Position numbers and translations under genes: made by a program. Of a stretch of 64,000 nt of DNA, positions 29,885-38,602 are shown in pieces. Every line of letters begins with the position of its first letter. Position 1 is the first letter of the stretch. A model generated the notes under the pieces. The model was given only the letters and a program-made list of their open reading frames with translations, had not been told where the DNA came from and searched no databases. This DNA is from an uncultured Caryophanales bacterium (GTDB taxonomy: Bacteria; Bacillota_I; Bacilli_A; RFN20; CAG-288): NCBI GenBank assembly GCA_949287425.1, contig CASEGJ010000003.1:222476-286475 (forward strand), given 5' to 3'.

Positions 29885-30607
29885 GTGTCGGATTTGATAT
29901 ATGGTAGAAATTCCGTTCTTAATTGTATAAATGGTACTAGAAAGATTGAGAAAGTACTAATTTCTAAATCAGTTTCAGATTCCAAATTTATAACTCTATG
30001 TTCTAAAAAGGGTATCTATTATAAAATTACTACTAATGAAGAACTCAATCGTTTAACTAACAATTCTAATCATCAAGGCATTGCTTGCTTTGTAAATAGT
30101 TTTAGTTACAAAGAATTACCTTATTTGTTAAACAAAGTCAAAGATAAAACGAATTCTATTATAGTTATGTTAGATGGAATTGAAGATCCTGTTAATTTTG
30201 GTTCAATAATTAGAACGGCATCTTGTTTTAATGTCGATGGAATTATTATTGGAAAGAATAGACAGGTGCAAGTAACTCCTACTGTTTCTAAAGTAGCGAC
30301 TGGAGCTGAGGAATTTATCGATATTATTAAAGTTACTAATTTAAATCGCACTATTGATGAATTAAAAAAGAATAATTATTGGATAGTTAGTAGCGATGGT
30401 TATGGCGATAAAATTTATACTGATGTTGATTATAAAGGAAAAATATGTTTAATAGTTGGTTCAGAAGGAAGAGGAATATCTAAACTTGTATTACAACATT
30501 CGGATTTTGTTTGTAAGATTCCTATTTCTGGTCCTATAACTTCTTTAAACGCATCTATTTCGTGTGCGATATTTTTAGCTCAGATTAGTAATAGCCAATC
30601 AAAGTAG
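29885..30607 (+). CDS. rlmB: 23S rRNA (guanosine-2'-O)-methyltransferase RlmB
   Basis: SPOUT/TrmH-type methyltransferase. The 240-residue protein has the N-terminal substrate-binding domain (LIYGRNSVLNCI) and the SPOUT motifs: motif 1 DGIEDPVNFGSIIRTA, motif 2 LIVGSEGRGIS, and motif 3 IPISGPITSLNASISCAI. The start is GTG at 29885, six bases after AAAGGAG. The gene order cysS...rlmB-sigH is typical of Bacillota. Confidence 0.93.
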   Translation: MSDLIYGRNSVLNCINGTRKIEKVLISKSVSDSKFITLCSKKGIYYKITTNEELNRLTNNSNHQGIACFVNSFSYKELPYLLNKVKDKTNSIIVMLDGIEDPVNFGSIIRTASCFNVDGIIIGKNRQVQVTPTVSKVATGAEEFIDIIKVTNLNRTIDELKKNNYWIVSSDGYGDKIYTDVDYKGKICLIVGSEGRGISKLVLQHSDFVCKIPISGPITSLNASISCAIFLAQISNSQSK

Positions 30608-30645
30608 TAATTTATTTTCATTAGATACTTAAAAAAGGGTGAAGT

Positions 30646-31287
30646 ATGAATGAAAATAAAAAACAATCAAAAGCAAAAATCAATTTAGAAGAAGAAATAA
30701 TTAAATATCAAAATGGTTCTAATGAATCTTTGGATTTGATATTTAATAGCTTAATGCCTGAAATTAAAAAGGTCGCTAGGATATATAAGAAAAAGTATTC
30801 ATATATATGTGCAGATATTGATGAATATGAGTATTTTATATATTTAGCCACAACTAACGCTATAAAATCATTTTCTTTAAATAGAGGTGAATTTATAAAA
30901 TACTGGCGCTTTTGTATTATGAATCAAAAATCTAAATTTATTAAAAAGCAATATAATTTACGCAGTAGAGATATAAATTGCATATCTATTAGTGAAGGTT
31001 TTGATGATGTGGGTAATTATGTAATAGTAAATGATAGTGGAACTAATTTGGATATGAACGCTATCAAGAAAAGAGAATATTTAAAAGACTTAAAAGAACA
31101 GGCTATTCAAATTGCAGAATCATATTCAAAACAAGATGGACTGATAATTAGTCTTTATATAGATTCTTATTCTTTTGAAGATATTTCTAAAATATTAAAA
31201 ATGCCTAAAAATAGCGTTATATCAAGGTTTTATTATTTGATGAAAATAATTCGCTCTAAGTTAAAAATAGATGATTTTGTCCTATAA
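30646..31287 (+). CDS. sigH: SigH/ComX-like RNA polymerase sigma factor
   Basis: A 213-residue sigma-70 family protein: region 2 about residues 20-95 (YEYFIYLATTNAIKSF, GEFIKYWRFCIMNQ) and region 4 about residues 160-210 (YSFEDISKILKMPKNSVISRFYYLMKIIRSKL). Position immediately after rlmB matches sigH in Bacillota; the protein is divergent, so a competence-type (ComX-like) role is possible. comEA and comEC lie a few kilobases away. Its 3' end overlaps that of the convergent M32 peptidase gene by six bases. Confidence 0.8.
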   Translation: MNENKKQSKAKINLEEEIIKYQNGSNESLDLIFNSLMPEIKKVARIYKKKYSYICADIDEYEYFIYLATTNAIKSFSLNRGEFIKYWRFCIMNQKSKFIKKQYNLRSRDINCISISEGFDDVGNYVIVNDSGTNLDMNAIKKREYLKDLKEQAIQIAESYSKQDGLIISLYIDSYSFEDISKILKMPKNSVISRFYYLMKIIRSKLKIDDFVL

Positions 31288-32778
31288 ATCGTATATTTTT
31301 GAATATTTTTCTTCAAGATAATTTAAAAAATCATCACTAGTAAACTCTTTTGAAGTTATTTGTTTTATCCACTGTTTTGAATTGTAGATATTAGCGGTTT
31401 TAAACACGTTTTCTTTCATCCATTGTTTAATTGGTGAAAGGTCTTTAGATTGGATAATGCTAGAAATATCCAATTCAGTTTTCATTTTGTTAAAATACAT
31501 AGCATTAAAAGCGTTTCCTAAAGCGTAAGTCGGAAAATATCCAAAACCAGTCGACCAGTGAATATCTTGTAAAATTCCTTCAGAATAATTAGATGGAGTA
31601 ACATTGAGATATTCTTTATATTTTTGATTCCATATTTCAGGTAGTTTATTTATATCGATATTTTTATTTACTAAATCTTTTTCAATTTCGTATCTAATGA
31701 TAATATGCAAAGTATAAGTTAGTTCATCAGCCTCTGTTCTAATCAGACTTGGCGAAACTTTGTTGATAGCAAGGTAGAGATCGTTACTAGAAATATCATC
31801 GAAAGTATTAGGAAAGAATTTATCTAAGGCAGGTTTAACTATATATTTAATGAATTCATAGCTTCTTGCGATTCTATTTTCGTAAAATCTTGAAACAGAT
31901 TCATGCATGCCAAATGACATGTTGCCAGAGATGAAGTTTTTAAAGTCTTCTTCATCTTGATTTTGTTCAAAAATAGCGTGTCCACCTTCATGAACGATAG
32001 TATATAAATTGGAAATAAAGTTGTTTTCATCATAAGAAGTGGTGATTCTAGCATCGTGAGTATAAATTCCGCTAGTAAAAGGATGAACAGATGTAGATAT
32101 TGCTCCTGAATCTAAGTCAAAACCTATGATATTTAATAAATATTTTGAAAAAGCTTCTTGTTGATAAATAGGTACTTTTCTATTTAAAAAGTCGCTGTTA
32201 ATTTTCTTTTTTGAATTTTGAATTTTATGTAATAGTGGTATTATTCTATTTTTGCATTCCAAGAAGAATTTATCTAAATCTTCTTCTTTCATGCCATCTT
32301 CATAATCTGATAACAACTCCTCATAATTAGTTAATTTAGTTTGTCTAAGTTGGCAGATCTTTTTATTTATTTGAATAACTTTGTCTAAATATGGTTTAAA
32401 AATTTCATAGTTATTTTGTTTTTTACTTCTTTCATAATTTATTTGTGAATTTATAAAAGTTTGGTTGGTATATTCGTTAAATTTTTCATCGATATTTTTA
32501 ATCTTTTGATATTTTTTATGTAAGATAGTCAATAAAGCTCGTTTTTTAATATCGAACTTTTCTTTTTCTAGATATAGTTTTTCAAAAGCATCTATAAATT
32601 TCTCATCGTTTTGAAGTTTAAAAATTTGATTGGAAAGATCTACAAGAAGATTACCTTCATCTTCCTTTCCGTTATTTGGACATATAGTTTCTAAATCGTA
32701 ACTTATTATTTTTGACATGTGCGATAATCTATCGATTTTAGATAGTTGTTGATATAGATAGTTAAATTCTTCTTGCAT
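31282..32778 (-). CDS. Metallocarboxypeptidase, M32 (thermostable carboxypeptidase Taq) family
   Basis: Zinc carboxypeptidase of 498 residues. The HExxH zinc motif is TIVHEGGHAIFEQN near residue 265, with the downstream family segments HESVSRFYENRIARS (third zinc ligand Glu) and IRTEADELTYTLHIIIRYEIE. It should trim amino acids from peptide C termini in the cytosol. GGAGAAAC precedes the ATG. It is a single gene, convergent with sigH and divergent from greA. Confidence 0.95.
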   Translation of the reverse strand: MQEEFNYLYQQLSKIDRLSHMSKIISYDLETICPNNGKEDEGNLLVDLSNQIFKLQNDEKFIDAFEKLYLEKEKFDIKKRALLTILHKKYQKIKNIDEKFNEYTNQTFINSQINYERSKKQNNYEIFKPYLDKVIQINKKICQLRQTKLTNYEELLSDYEDGMKEEDLDKFFLECKNRIIPLLHKIQNSKKKINSDFLNRKVPIYQQEAFSKYLLNIIGFDLDSGAISTSVHPFTSGIYTHDARITTSYDENNFISNLYTIVHEGGHAIFEQNQDEEDFKNFISGNMSFGMHESVSRFYENRIARSYEFIKYIVKPALDKFFPNTFDDISSNDLYLAINKVSPSLIRTEADELTYTLHIIIRYEIEKDLVNKNIDINKLPEIWNQKYKEYLNVTPSNYSEGILQDIHWSTGFGYFPTYALGNAFNAMYFNKMKTELDISSIIQSKDLSPIKQWMKENVFKTANIYNSKQWIKQITSKEFTSDDFLNYLEEKYSKIYDL

Positions 32779-32915
32779 AGTTTCTCCTTGATGTTTACTT
32801 GTTAATTAGTATATAAATTTTGGAACTAACAATAAAGATAGAATCTAATTTTAATGTTAATTGTTTCTACTTAAAACTTTTTAAAATCACCTATAAAAGC
32901 CAAATTAATAAATAC

Positions 32916-32943
32916 TTGTATTTAATTTTATATTTGTTATAAT
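32916..32943 (+). promoter_or_regulatory. greA promoter
   Basis: TTGTAT (32916-32921) and TATAAT (32938-32943), 16-base spacer, 28 bases before the greA start. The rest of the 193-base divergent region shows only AT-rich sequence. Confidence 0.65.
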
Positions 32944-32971
32944 TTTATAAGTTGAAAAGAGGAATTTTAAT

Positions 32972-33433
32972 ATGGAAATGACAAAAGAAAGCTTTGAAAT
33001 ATTAAAGCAAAGATTATCACAAGCTAGAAAAGACGATGCCGCATTAATTATTGAAATAGAAGAAGCTAGAAAACAGGGAGATCTTTCTGAAAACGCTGAC
33101 TATTCTGCCGCTATGGATAAAAAGAAGAATAACGATGCTTTGATTGCTAGATTGACCGCTCAGATTAATTCAGCTGTTATTGTTGAAGATGTTCCAACTG
33201 ATACTAGCAAGGTTTCAATTAATACTGTTGTTACCATTAAAGTAATGTCAGGTAAAAATGTCAATCAAGAAAGAACCTATAAGATTGGTGATTCAATTAA
33301 TACTGATCCAGATAATGGAATTATTTCTGAACAGTCTCCACTTGGTAAAGCGATGAAAGGACATGGAATTGGAGATGTAGTTCTCGTTGAAACTAAGATT
33401 CCATATTCAATTAAAATCATCTCAATTAAATAG
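32972..33433 (+). CDS. greA: Transcription elongation factor GreA
   Basis: Rescues backtracked RNA polymerase by stimulating transcript cleavage. It is 153 residues, the usual size: an N-terminal coiled coil with acidic tip (IEEARKQGDLSENADYSAA) and a C-terminal FKBP-like domain ending ISEQSPLGKAMKGHGIGD. AAGAGGAA precedes the ATG. Confidence 0.97.
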   Translation: MEMTKESFEILKQRLSQARKDDAALIIEIEEARKQGDLSENADYSAAMDKKKNNDALIARLTAQINSAVIVEDVPTDTSKVSINTVVTIKVMSGKNVNQERTYKIGDSINTDPDNGIISEQSPLGKAMKGHGIGDVVLVETKIPYSIKIISIK

Positions 33434-33441
33434 TTAATTTG

Positions 33442-33498
33442 TCTCCTTTCTAATTTTGATAGAGGAAATTCCTATATTCAAATGAAAGGAGATTTTTT
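33442..33498 (+). terminator. greA terminator overlapping the comEA ribosome site
   Basis: TCTCCTTTC (33442-33450) pairs with GAAAGGAGA (33484-33492), followed by six T and then the comEA ATG at 33499. The 3' arm is the comEA Shine-Dalgarno sequence. The loop holds a smaller palindrome (AGGAAATTCCT). The element can stop greA transcription and, in readthrough RNA, hide the comEA ribosome site. Confidence 0.75.
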
Positions 33499-34038
33499 AT
33501 GTTTAAAATTATTTTATGCAGTTTAGTTGTAACTATAGTAGGAGTTTTTATTTTATCGACTATTGATCCAAATAGCGCTAATAATCCAAACAATCAAAAT
33601 CAAGAATTAGAATATACTGGTGATGATGCAGTAAATGTTTCTATTGATGGTCAAATTCTCCATCCTGGTAAATATACTATGTCTCCTCAAGCCACTTTAT
33701 CAGATTTAATTTCTAAAGCGGGAGGAGTATTAGAAGATCACGATCCTAAAGCCTATACTCCTAGTTTAGTAATTGGAACAAGAACGTCGTTTTATATTCC
33801 TAAAAAGTCAAAATTATCCGAAGTTTGTTATGAAGAAGAAATTCAAAAAGTTAACATTAATAAAGAAGACGCTACTACTATTGACGAAAAAACTGAACTT
33901 GGTGAAACTCAAGCTAAATCAGTAGTAACTTATAGAGAAGAAAATGGTCCTTTTGAAGCAATAGAAGATATTATGGAAGTTTCAGGAATTGGGGAAGGGA
34001 CTTTTGCTAAAATTAAAGATCAAATTTGCTTGGCATGA
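33499..34038 (+). CDS. comEA: Competence DNA receptor ComEA
   Basis: Membrane-anchored DNA-binding protein for DNA uptake. The 179 residues comprise an N-terminal TM anchor (residues 3-20), an SLBB domain (VNVSIDGQILHPGKYTM) and a C-terminal helix-hairpin-helix pair (VNINKEDATTIDEK...VSGIGEGTFAKIKDQI). It ends in TGA, which overlaps the comEC ATG (ATGA), showing that TGA is a stop codon here. Its ribosome site lies inside a terminator hairpin. Confidence 0.93.
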   Translation: MFKIILCSLVVTIVGVFILSTIDPNSANNPNNQNQELEYTGDDAVNVSIDGQILHPGKYTMSPQATLSDLISKAGGVLEDHDPKAYTPSLVIGTRTSFYIPKKSKLSEVCYEEEIQKVNINKEDATTIDEKTELGETQAKSVVTYREENGPFEAIEDIMEVSGIGEGTFAKIKDQICLA

Positions 34039-36035
34039 TTTTCTTAATTGCTTTTTTTAGTATAGTTAGTGGGGTAAGTTTAGCGTATAACTTTTCAATA
34101 TTTATTTTACTTTTATATTTAGGTTTGATATTAATTTCAATTTATTTTTTAAAAAAGAAAACACTGGTGTTTTTGCTGGTGTTTTTTATTAGTTACGCAT
34201 TTATTTTTATCGTCAAATCTTTTTTTAATTCAAAAGACATATCAAGTTTATTTTTAGTTATAAAAAGTGAAGAAAACTATATATTAGTTAGTAATATCGC
34301 TTCGATATATTATTTAAAAGCTTATCAAAATAACTATGAAATAGGAGATATTATATATATTGCTGGTCAAATAAAAGAACTTGGTTTTTCACATTTTCAA
34401 GAAGGCTTTGACTTTAAAACATATTTAAATTCGTTTTCGTGTTTTTATCAAATAGATGAAGACATTTTACAATTGAAGTTTTCTAATTTTATCAAGATTA
34501 AATCTTTTGAAGAATTTCTGTTAGAAGGATATTCATCTAGTAGTAAGCAGATGATTTCCTCATTGTTATTTAAAGAAAGCATGAAAGATTTTTCTAGTTC
34601 TTTATATGTTTCAAACATTTCTTATTTAGTTAGTGTTAGTGGAATACATATTTATTTTTTAACAAGTTTAATTTCTAAATTATTAGAAGGGAAAATAAAA
34701 GATTTTTATATTGATATTTTAATAGTTAGTTTAGAATTTATCATTCTTATTTTATCGATGTTTTCCATTTCGATTTTTAGAATCTTTTTAATGAATTTAG
34801 TAAATTTGATTTTTAAAAAGAAAGGAATATATCTAGATTATATTAAAAGATTTAGTTTAGTTGGGATAATTTGTTTACTATTTAGGCCATTATATGTAAT
34901 TAATATTGGCTTTATGTATTCATTTATAATTCCATTGATTTTTTATTTTGCTAGAAGTTTATTATCTAAGCGTTCTAAATATAAGAAGGTTAAAACTAGT
35001 TTGTTGTTTTTCAGCTTAGTCTTTCCATTAAATATGTATGCAAATTACGGGTTTAATTTATTATCTTTTTTATTTAGTTTAGTTTTAGCGCCGATTTTTA
35101 CTTTCTTGTTTGTTATAGATTTTTTTATAGTTTTTAAGGATATATCTAGACCTTTTTTAGAAATAGTAAATTCAGGATTTTATAATATTTTAACGTATCT
35201 AATTGAATTAAATGTTTTTATAGTTAGCGGGAAAATAAGTCAATATTTTCTATTTGTATATTATTTAATATATTTGACGATTATTTATTTGAAAAACCTC
35301 AATTTTGATAAGTTATATAAAAAGTTAGTAATTTTATCCATTTTTCTAAATTTAGTTTGTTTTTTGCCAGATATAAGAAATTACTATGAAGTACATTTTA
35401 TCGATGTCGGTCAAGGAGATTCTACTTTGATTAGATATAAAAGATACAACATTTTAATTGATACTGGTGGAAGTAATTATAACGATTTAGCCAAGGAATG
35501 TTTAATACCTTACTTTAACAAGTTAAAAATATCTAAATTGGATTTAGTTTTAATAACTCACGATGATTTTGATCATATAGGAAGTTTAGATATGTTAAAA
35601 CAAAACTTTCCTATCGATAGAATTGAATTAAATGGATTAAATCAACCTATATATTTTACGGATTTTAAAATAGAAGATTTAAATAAATATAAAGATTCAA
35701 ATAAAGATAGTAACTATAATTCATCTGTCTTTTCTTTTTCAATTAGATTTACTTCTTTTTTAATTATGGGAGATGCTAGTAAACAGGTAGAAGAATTACT
35801 AATTGAAGATTCTCCTAAATTAAATGTAGATGTTATTAAATTAGGTCATCATGGTTCATCGACTTCTTCTTCATATAATTTTTTAGAGAGTATTAATCCA
35901 AAGTTAGCAATTATTTCATGTGGATATAACAATATCTACAATCATCCATCTAAACAGACATTGGATAGTTTAAATAAGTTAAATATCCCGTATTTTAGAA
36001 CTGATTTACAAGGGAGTTTAGTTTATAAATGTTGA
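34035..36035 (+). CDS. comEC: DNA uptake channel ComEC
   Basis: Polytopic membrane protein that passes single-stranded DNA into the cell. I choose ATG 34035 (MIFLIAFF), overlapping the comEA TGA by four bases. About 666 residues: N-terminal OB region, Competence domain with many TM helices (about residues 165-430), and a C-terminal metallo-beta-lactamase domain with HFIDVGQGDSTLI, THDDFDHIGS and LGHHGSSTS. The metal motif is THDDFDH, a form seen in other Bacilli. It ends in TGA. Confidence 0.94.
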   Translation: MIFLIAFFSIVSGVSLAYNFSIFILLLYLGLILISIYFLKKKTLVFLLVFFISYAFIFIVKSFFNSKDISSLFLVIKSEENYILVSNIASIYYLKAYQNNYEIGDIIYIAGQIKELGFSHFQEGFDFKTYLNSFSCFYQIDEDILQLKFSNFIKIKSFEEFLLEGYSSSSKQMISSLLFKESMKDFSSSLYVSNISYLVSVSGIHIYFLTSLISKLLEGKIKDFYIDILIVSLEFIILILSMFSISIFRIFLMNLVNLIFKKKGIYLDYIKRFSLVGIICLLFRPLYVINIGFMYSFIIPLIFYFARSLLSKRSKYKKVKTSLLFFSLVFPLNMYANYGFNLLSFLFSLVLAPIFTFLFVIDFFIVFKDISRPFLEIVNSGFYNILTYLIELNVFIVSGKISQYFLFVYYLIYLTIIYLKNLNFDKLYKKLVILSIFLNLVCFLPDIRNYYEVHFIDVGQGDSTLIRYKRYNILIDTGGSNYNDLAKECLIPYFNKLKISKLDLVLITHDDFDHIGSLDMLKQNFPIDRIELNGLNQPIYFTDFKIEDLNKYKDSNKDSNYNSSVFSFSIRFTSFLIMGDASKQVEELLIEDSPKLNVDVIKLGHHGSSTSSSYNFLESINPKLAIISCGYNNIYNHPSKQTLDSLNKLNIPYFRTDLQGSLVYKC

Positions 36036-36147
36036 AATTGATTTACTAAAAATGTTGCACTTACTATTAAAGTTAACCTGCTGAAAAGAAAATCAAAAAA
36101 ATACTTGCTTTTTAAAATATTGTTTGTTACGATAATTAAGCATGAAT

Positions 36148-36222
36148 GCTCAGTTAGCTCAACGGTAGAGCTATCGGCTGTTAACCGATCGGTTGTAGGT
36201 TCGAATCCTACACTGAGCGCCA
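36148..36222 (+). tRNA. tRNA-Asn (anticodon GTT)
   Basis: Cloverleaf with acceptor GCTCAGT/ACTGAGC, encoded GCCA end, T loop GTTCGAATC and anticodon arm ATCGG-CTGTTAA-CCGAT. It precedes tRNA-Glu by seven bases; both share the terminator at 36320. Confidence 0.96.
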
Positions 36223-36229
36223 TTGCACT

Positions 36230-36306
36230 GGCCTATTGGAGAAGTGGCTTAACTCACATGCCTTTCACGCATGCATTCATGGGTTCGAATCCCGTATAGG
36301 TCACCA
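36230..36306 (+). tRNA. tRNA-Glu (anticodon TTC)
   Basis: Cloverleaf with acceptor GGCCTAT/ATAGGTC, encoded ACCA, T loop GTTCGAATC and anticodon arm CATGC-CTTTCAC-GCATG. It is a GatCAB partner (Gln charging) and an MnmA substrate. Confidence 0.96.
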
Positions 36307-36319
36307 AAATTGTCTATGC

Positions 36320-36345
36320 CCGATGTGTGATTACATCGGTTTTTT
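36320..36345 (+). terminator. Terminator of the Asn/Glu tRNA transcript
   Basis: CCGATGT pairs with ACATCGG (7 bp, six-base loop), followed by six T residues, 14 bases after the tRNA-Glu CCA end. Confidence 0.88.
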
Positions 36346-36350
36346 ATTTG

Positions 36351-36729
36351 AAGGATCTAGATTTTGTTAAAAGAACAGGGTATGGAATATCTCAAATCAT
36401 GATAAGTATGGGAAGAAAGTTTTCAATATTACTGATATTTTCATATTGTAACCTTATCATATGATATAGATGTAATTTCCAAACTTAATAAAAATGAGTA
36501 CCAAGAATTCTATAATAAAACCCGTGAAAAAATAATCATTGAATTAATTAAAACAAACCTAAATCTTCTGTGTCTTTAGAAGATGTAAAGAGACTTACTT
36601 TATTTGAACAAGGTTTGAAATAGCATAATCAAATATAAAGTAATTACTTTTGATGCTAATTTAGTCCTTAGGAAAAATAATGGTGAAGGAATTCAAAAAT
36701 TAATCGATAAACTAGTAAGAACTAGCTAG
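36351..36729 (+). pseudogene. Heavily frameshifted remnant of an unknown gene
   Basis: No intact frame exists, but coding-like pieces follow each other on the + strand in different frames: DLDFVKRTGYGISQ (36351-36395), NHDKYGKKVFNITDIF (from 36395), IVTLSYDIDVISKLNKNEYQ and on to IIIELIKTN (about 36445-36560), SSVSLEDVKRLTLFEQGLK (to the stop at 36618-36620), and ITFDANLVLRKNNGEGIQKL (about 36643-36729). At least three frameshifts separate them. It is a decayed gene, possibly two; I do not recognise the family. Confidence 0.6.
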
Positions 36730-36839
36730 TGTATTCTTGTTTGTGGTTTGCTTGTATACACCATACTTTATTTTGAATTGGATTAGGAGACAAATTTTAA
36801 ATAATATATGACTTTTGTCAAATAGAAAATTTAAATGAT

Positions 36840-36924
36840 AAATTAGATAATTAGCTTACTATTAATAGCTAGCTAACTACCACACATAGTTAGTTTACTA
36901 ATTAAAAATTAGTAAGCGATTACA
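36840..36924 (+). promoter_or_regulatory. Hairpin cluster and cre-like site upstream of second MATE gene
   Basis: Two adjacent hairpins (CTAACTA-CCACACA-TAGTTAG, and TTACTAATT-AAA-AATTAGTAA) end in TAGTAAGCGATTACA (36910-36924), which fits the CcpA cre consensus except at one position. A likely promoter (TTGTAA, 16 bases, TATTAT) follows about 80 bases later, before the MATE start at 37069. The rest of 36730-37068 holds no gene that I can see. Confidence 0.4.
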
Positions 36925-37068
36925 TTTTTAAAAAAATTTTGATTCATAAATTCACGATAAAATCGATAATATTCGTATTTTTTTGATATTTTTATCTTGT
37001 AAAAAAATATTTTTGTAGTATTATATAAACCGATAAATTACACAGCAAAAAAAGAGGGTTAAAAACTG

Positions 37069-38526
37069 ATGAATAATTCTATTAAAAAATCCATCAAAAG
37101 AAGAGAGATGATTTTAAAAGGTGGCTTGTGGAAAACTATTGTTTATGTTTGCTTTCCATTAGCTATATATCAATTTTTTACCGCTTTTTCTACGATTATA
37201 GATCAGATGCTTTCAGCACATATTTCTACTGTTGCTTCTAATGCTGTTGCTTCTATCGCTCAATTAAAAAACACCATTTCTGCTTTTGGAGCTGGCTTAG
37301 CTGCTGGAGGAGCGGTATTAGTCGCTAGATATTATGGCGCAGGGGATGTTAAAAATGCTAGAGGAGCAAGTGGAAATTTACTTTTGCTATCAATAATTAT
37401 GTCAGCGGTAATTATCGCGATATTTATTCCTATAGCTAGACCAGTTATGCAACTAGCTCAGATTTCAGAAGAATCGATAGAAATTGGATATACGTATTTT
37501 GTTTTACAACTATTTGAACTAGCCTTAGTTTCAATTAATAGCGTATTTATCGGTTTAGAAAAGGCAAAAGGGAATTCTAAACTAGTAATGATTTTAAATG
37601 TTGTCGTTTTAGTATTGAAGATTTCATTATCTTGTATATTTGTCTATGGCTTTAATGTTGGAGATTTACTTTGGGTTGAAGTTTCTTCAATTATCGCTCA
37701 ATCACTTTTAACTTGTATTGGTTTAACTTTAATGTTTTATAAGAAAAATATCTTACAAATTAAATTTGAGAATTTTAAACTTAAAAAACTTTATATATTG
37801 CCAATTATGAAACTTTCAATTCCTATTTTCTTCGGTAAATTTGTAATGAATTTAGGAAAGACAATAGTTAATGGACTATGTGGCTCATATTACAATGTAG
37901 CGACAAATGGTCTAATTGTTGGAGCTTTAGGTGTTTCTAATAATATCTCTGGATTAACTACTAATATTACTTCGACATTTGAAGATGGTGAATCTTCAAT
38001 TGTAAGTCAAAACATCGGAAATAGAAATTTAAAAAGAAGTTTAAGGTTTTTTGGAAGAATATTGTTAACAGCTGCTATTATTGCTTTAATTGGATACGTT
38101 CTAACTAGATTTATCATATTAGATCAATTGGTTGCGCTATTTTCTAATGACGGAGATGAAAATGGTCAAATATACATGCAATATATTAAAGAAATATATA
38201 CTTATGATTCGTTATCTATTCCTGCTTTAGCTTTATGCTCGGCTGTTTTAGGTTTGCTTTATGGTTTTGGTAAGACTTTCTTAGCTAGTATTTTAAATTT
38301 TTCAAGAATAGGTATTCGTATTTTGTCTTTAGTTTGTCTTCATTATGGTTTTCCTAATTTAGCTGGAACTACTTGCGCTGGAATTTCTATGGCTATATCT
38401 AATGGTTTAATATTCTTACTTTCTTTAATATGTCTGTTGGTCTTTTACATTAATTTGAGAAAGAAAGGGTTTAATGGCATGCATCTAGGTGATCCAGAAC
38501 CTGATGTAAGTGAATTGAAATTCTAA
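37069..38526 (+). CDS. MATE family exporter (second copy, divergent)
   Basis: A 485-residue polytopic membrane protein with about 12 hydrophobic segments and MATE-type halves (GGLWKTIVYVCFPLAIYQFFTAFSTIIDQML; SIPIFFGKFVMNLGKTIVNG). It differs widely from the MATE protein at 12475. AGAGGG precedes the ATG. It stands alone between a gene remnant and a convergent DUF3737 gene, with a terminator at 38548. Substrate unknown. Confidence 0.9.
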   Translation: MNNSIKKSIKRREMILKGGLWKTIVYVCFPLAIYQFFTAFSTIIDQMLSAHISTVASNAVASIAQLKNTISAFGAGLAAGGAVLVARYYGAGDVKNARGASGNLLLLSIIMSAVIIAIFIPIARPVMQLAQISEESIEIGYTYFVLQLFELALVSINSVFIGLEKAKGNSKLVMILNVVVLVLKISLSCIFVYGFNVGDLLWVEVSSIIAQSLLTCIGLTLMFYKKNILQIKFENFKLKKLYILPIMKLSIPIFFGKFVMNLGKTIVNGLCGSYYNVATNGLIVGALGVSNNISGLTTNITSTFEDGESSIVSQNIGNRNLKRSLRFFGRILLTAAIIALIGYVLTRFIILDQLVALFSNDGDENGQIYMQYIKEIYTYDSLSIPALALCSAVLGLLYGFGKTFLASILNFSRIGIRILSLVCLHYGFPNLAGTTCAGISMAISNGLIFLLSLICLLVFYINLRKKGFNGMHLGDPEPDVSELKF

Positions 38527-38547
38527 TTGTTTAGTTAAAATAAAAGA

Positions 38548-38579
38548 CTTAGAATTTGAAATCAATTCTAAGCTTTTTT
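38548..38579. terminator. Bidirectional terminator
   Basis: CTTAGAATT pairs with AATTCTAAG (9 bp, loop TGAAATC), then CTTTTTT. It lies between the convergent MATE and DUF3737 genes. Confidence 0.85.
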
Positions 38580-38602
38580 ATTATAAAAATGTATTTTTGT
38601 GT

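Noticed and set aside
36023..36299. Short open frames on both strands over tRNA-Asn and tRNA-Glu
   Set aside because: They are translations of tRNA sequence and have no ribosome sites.
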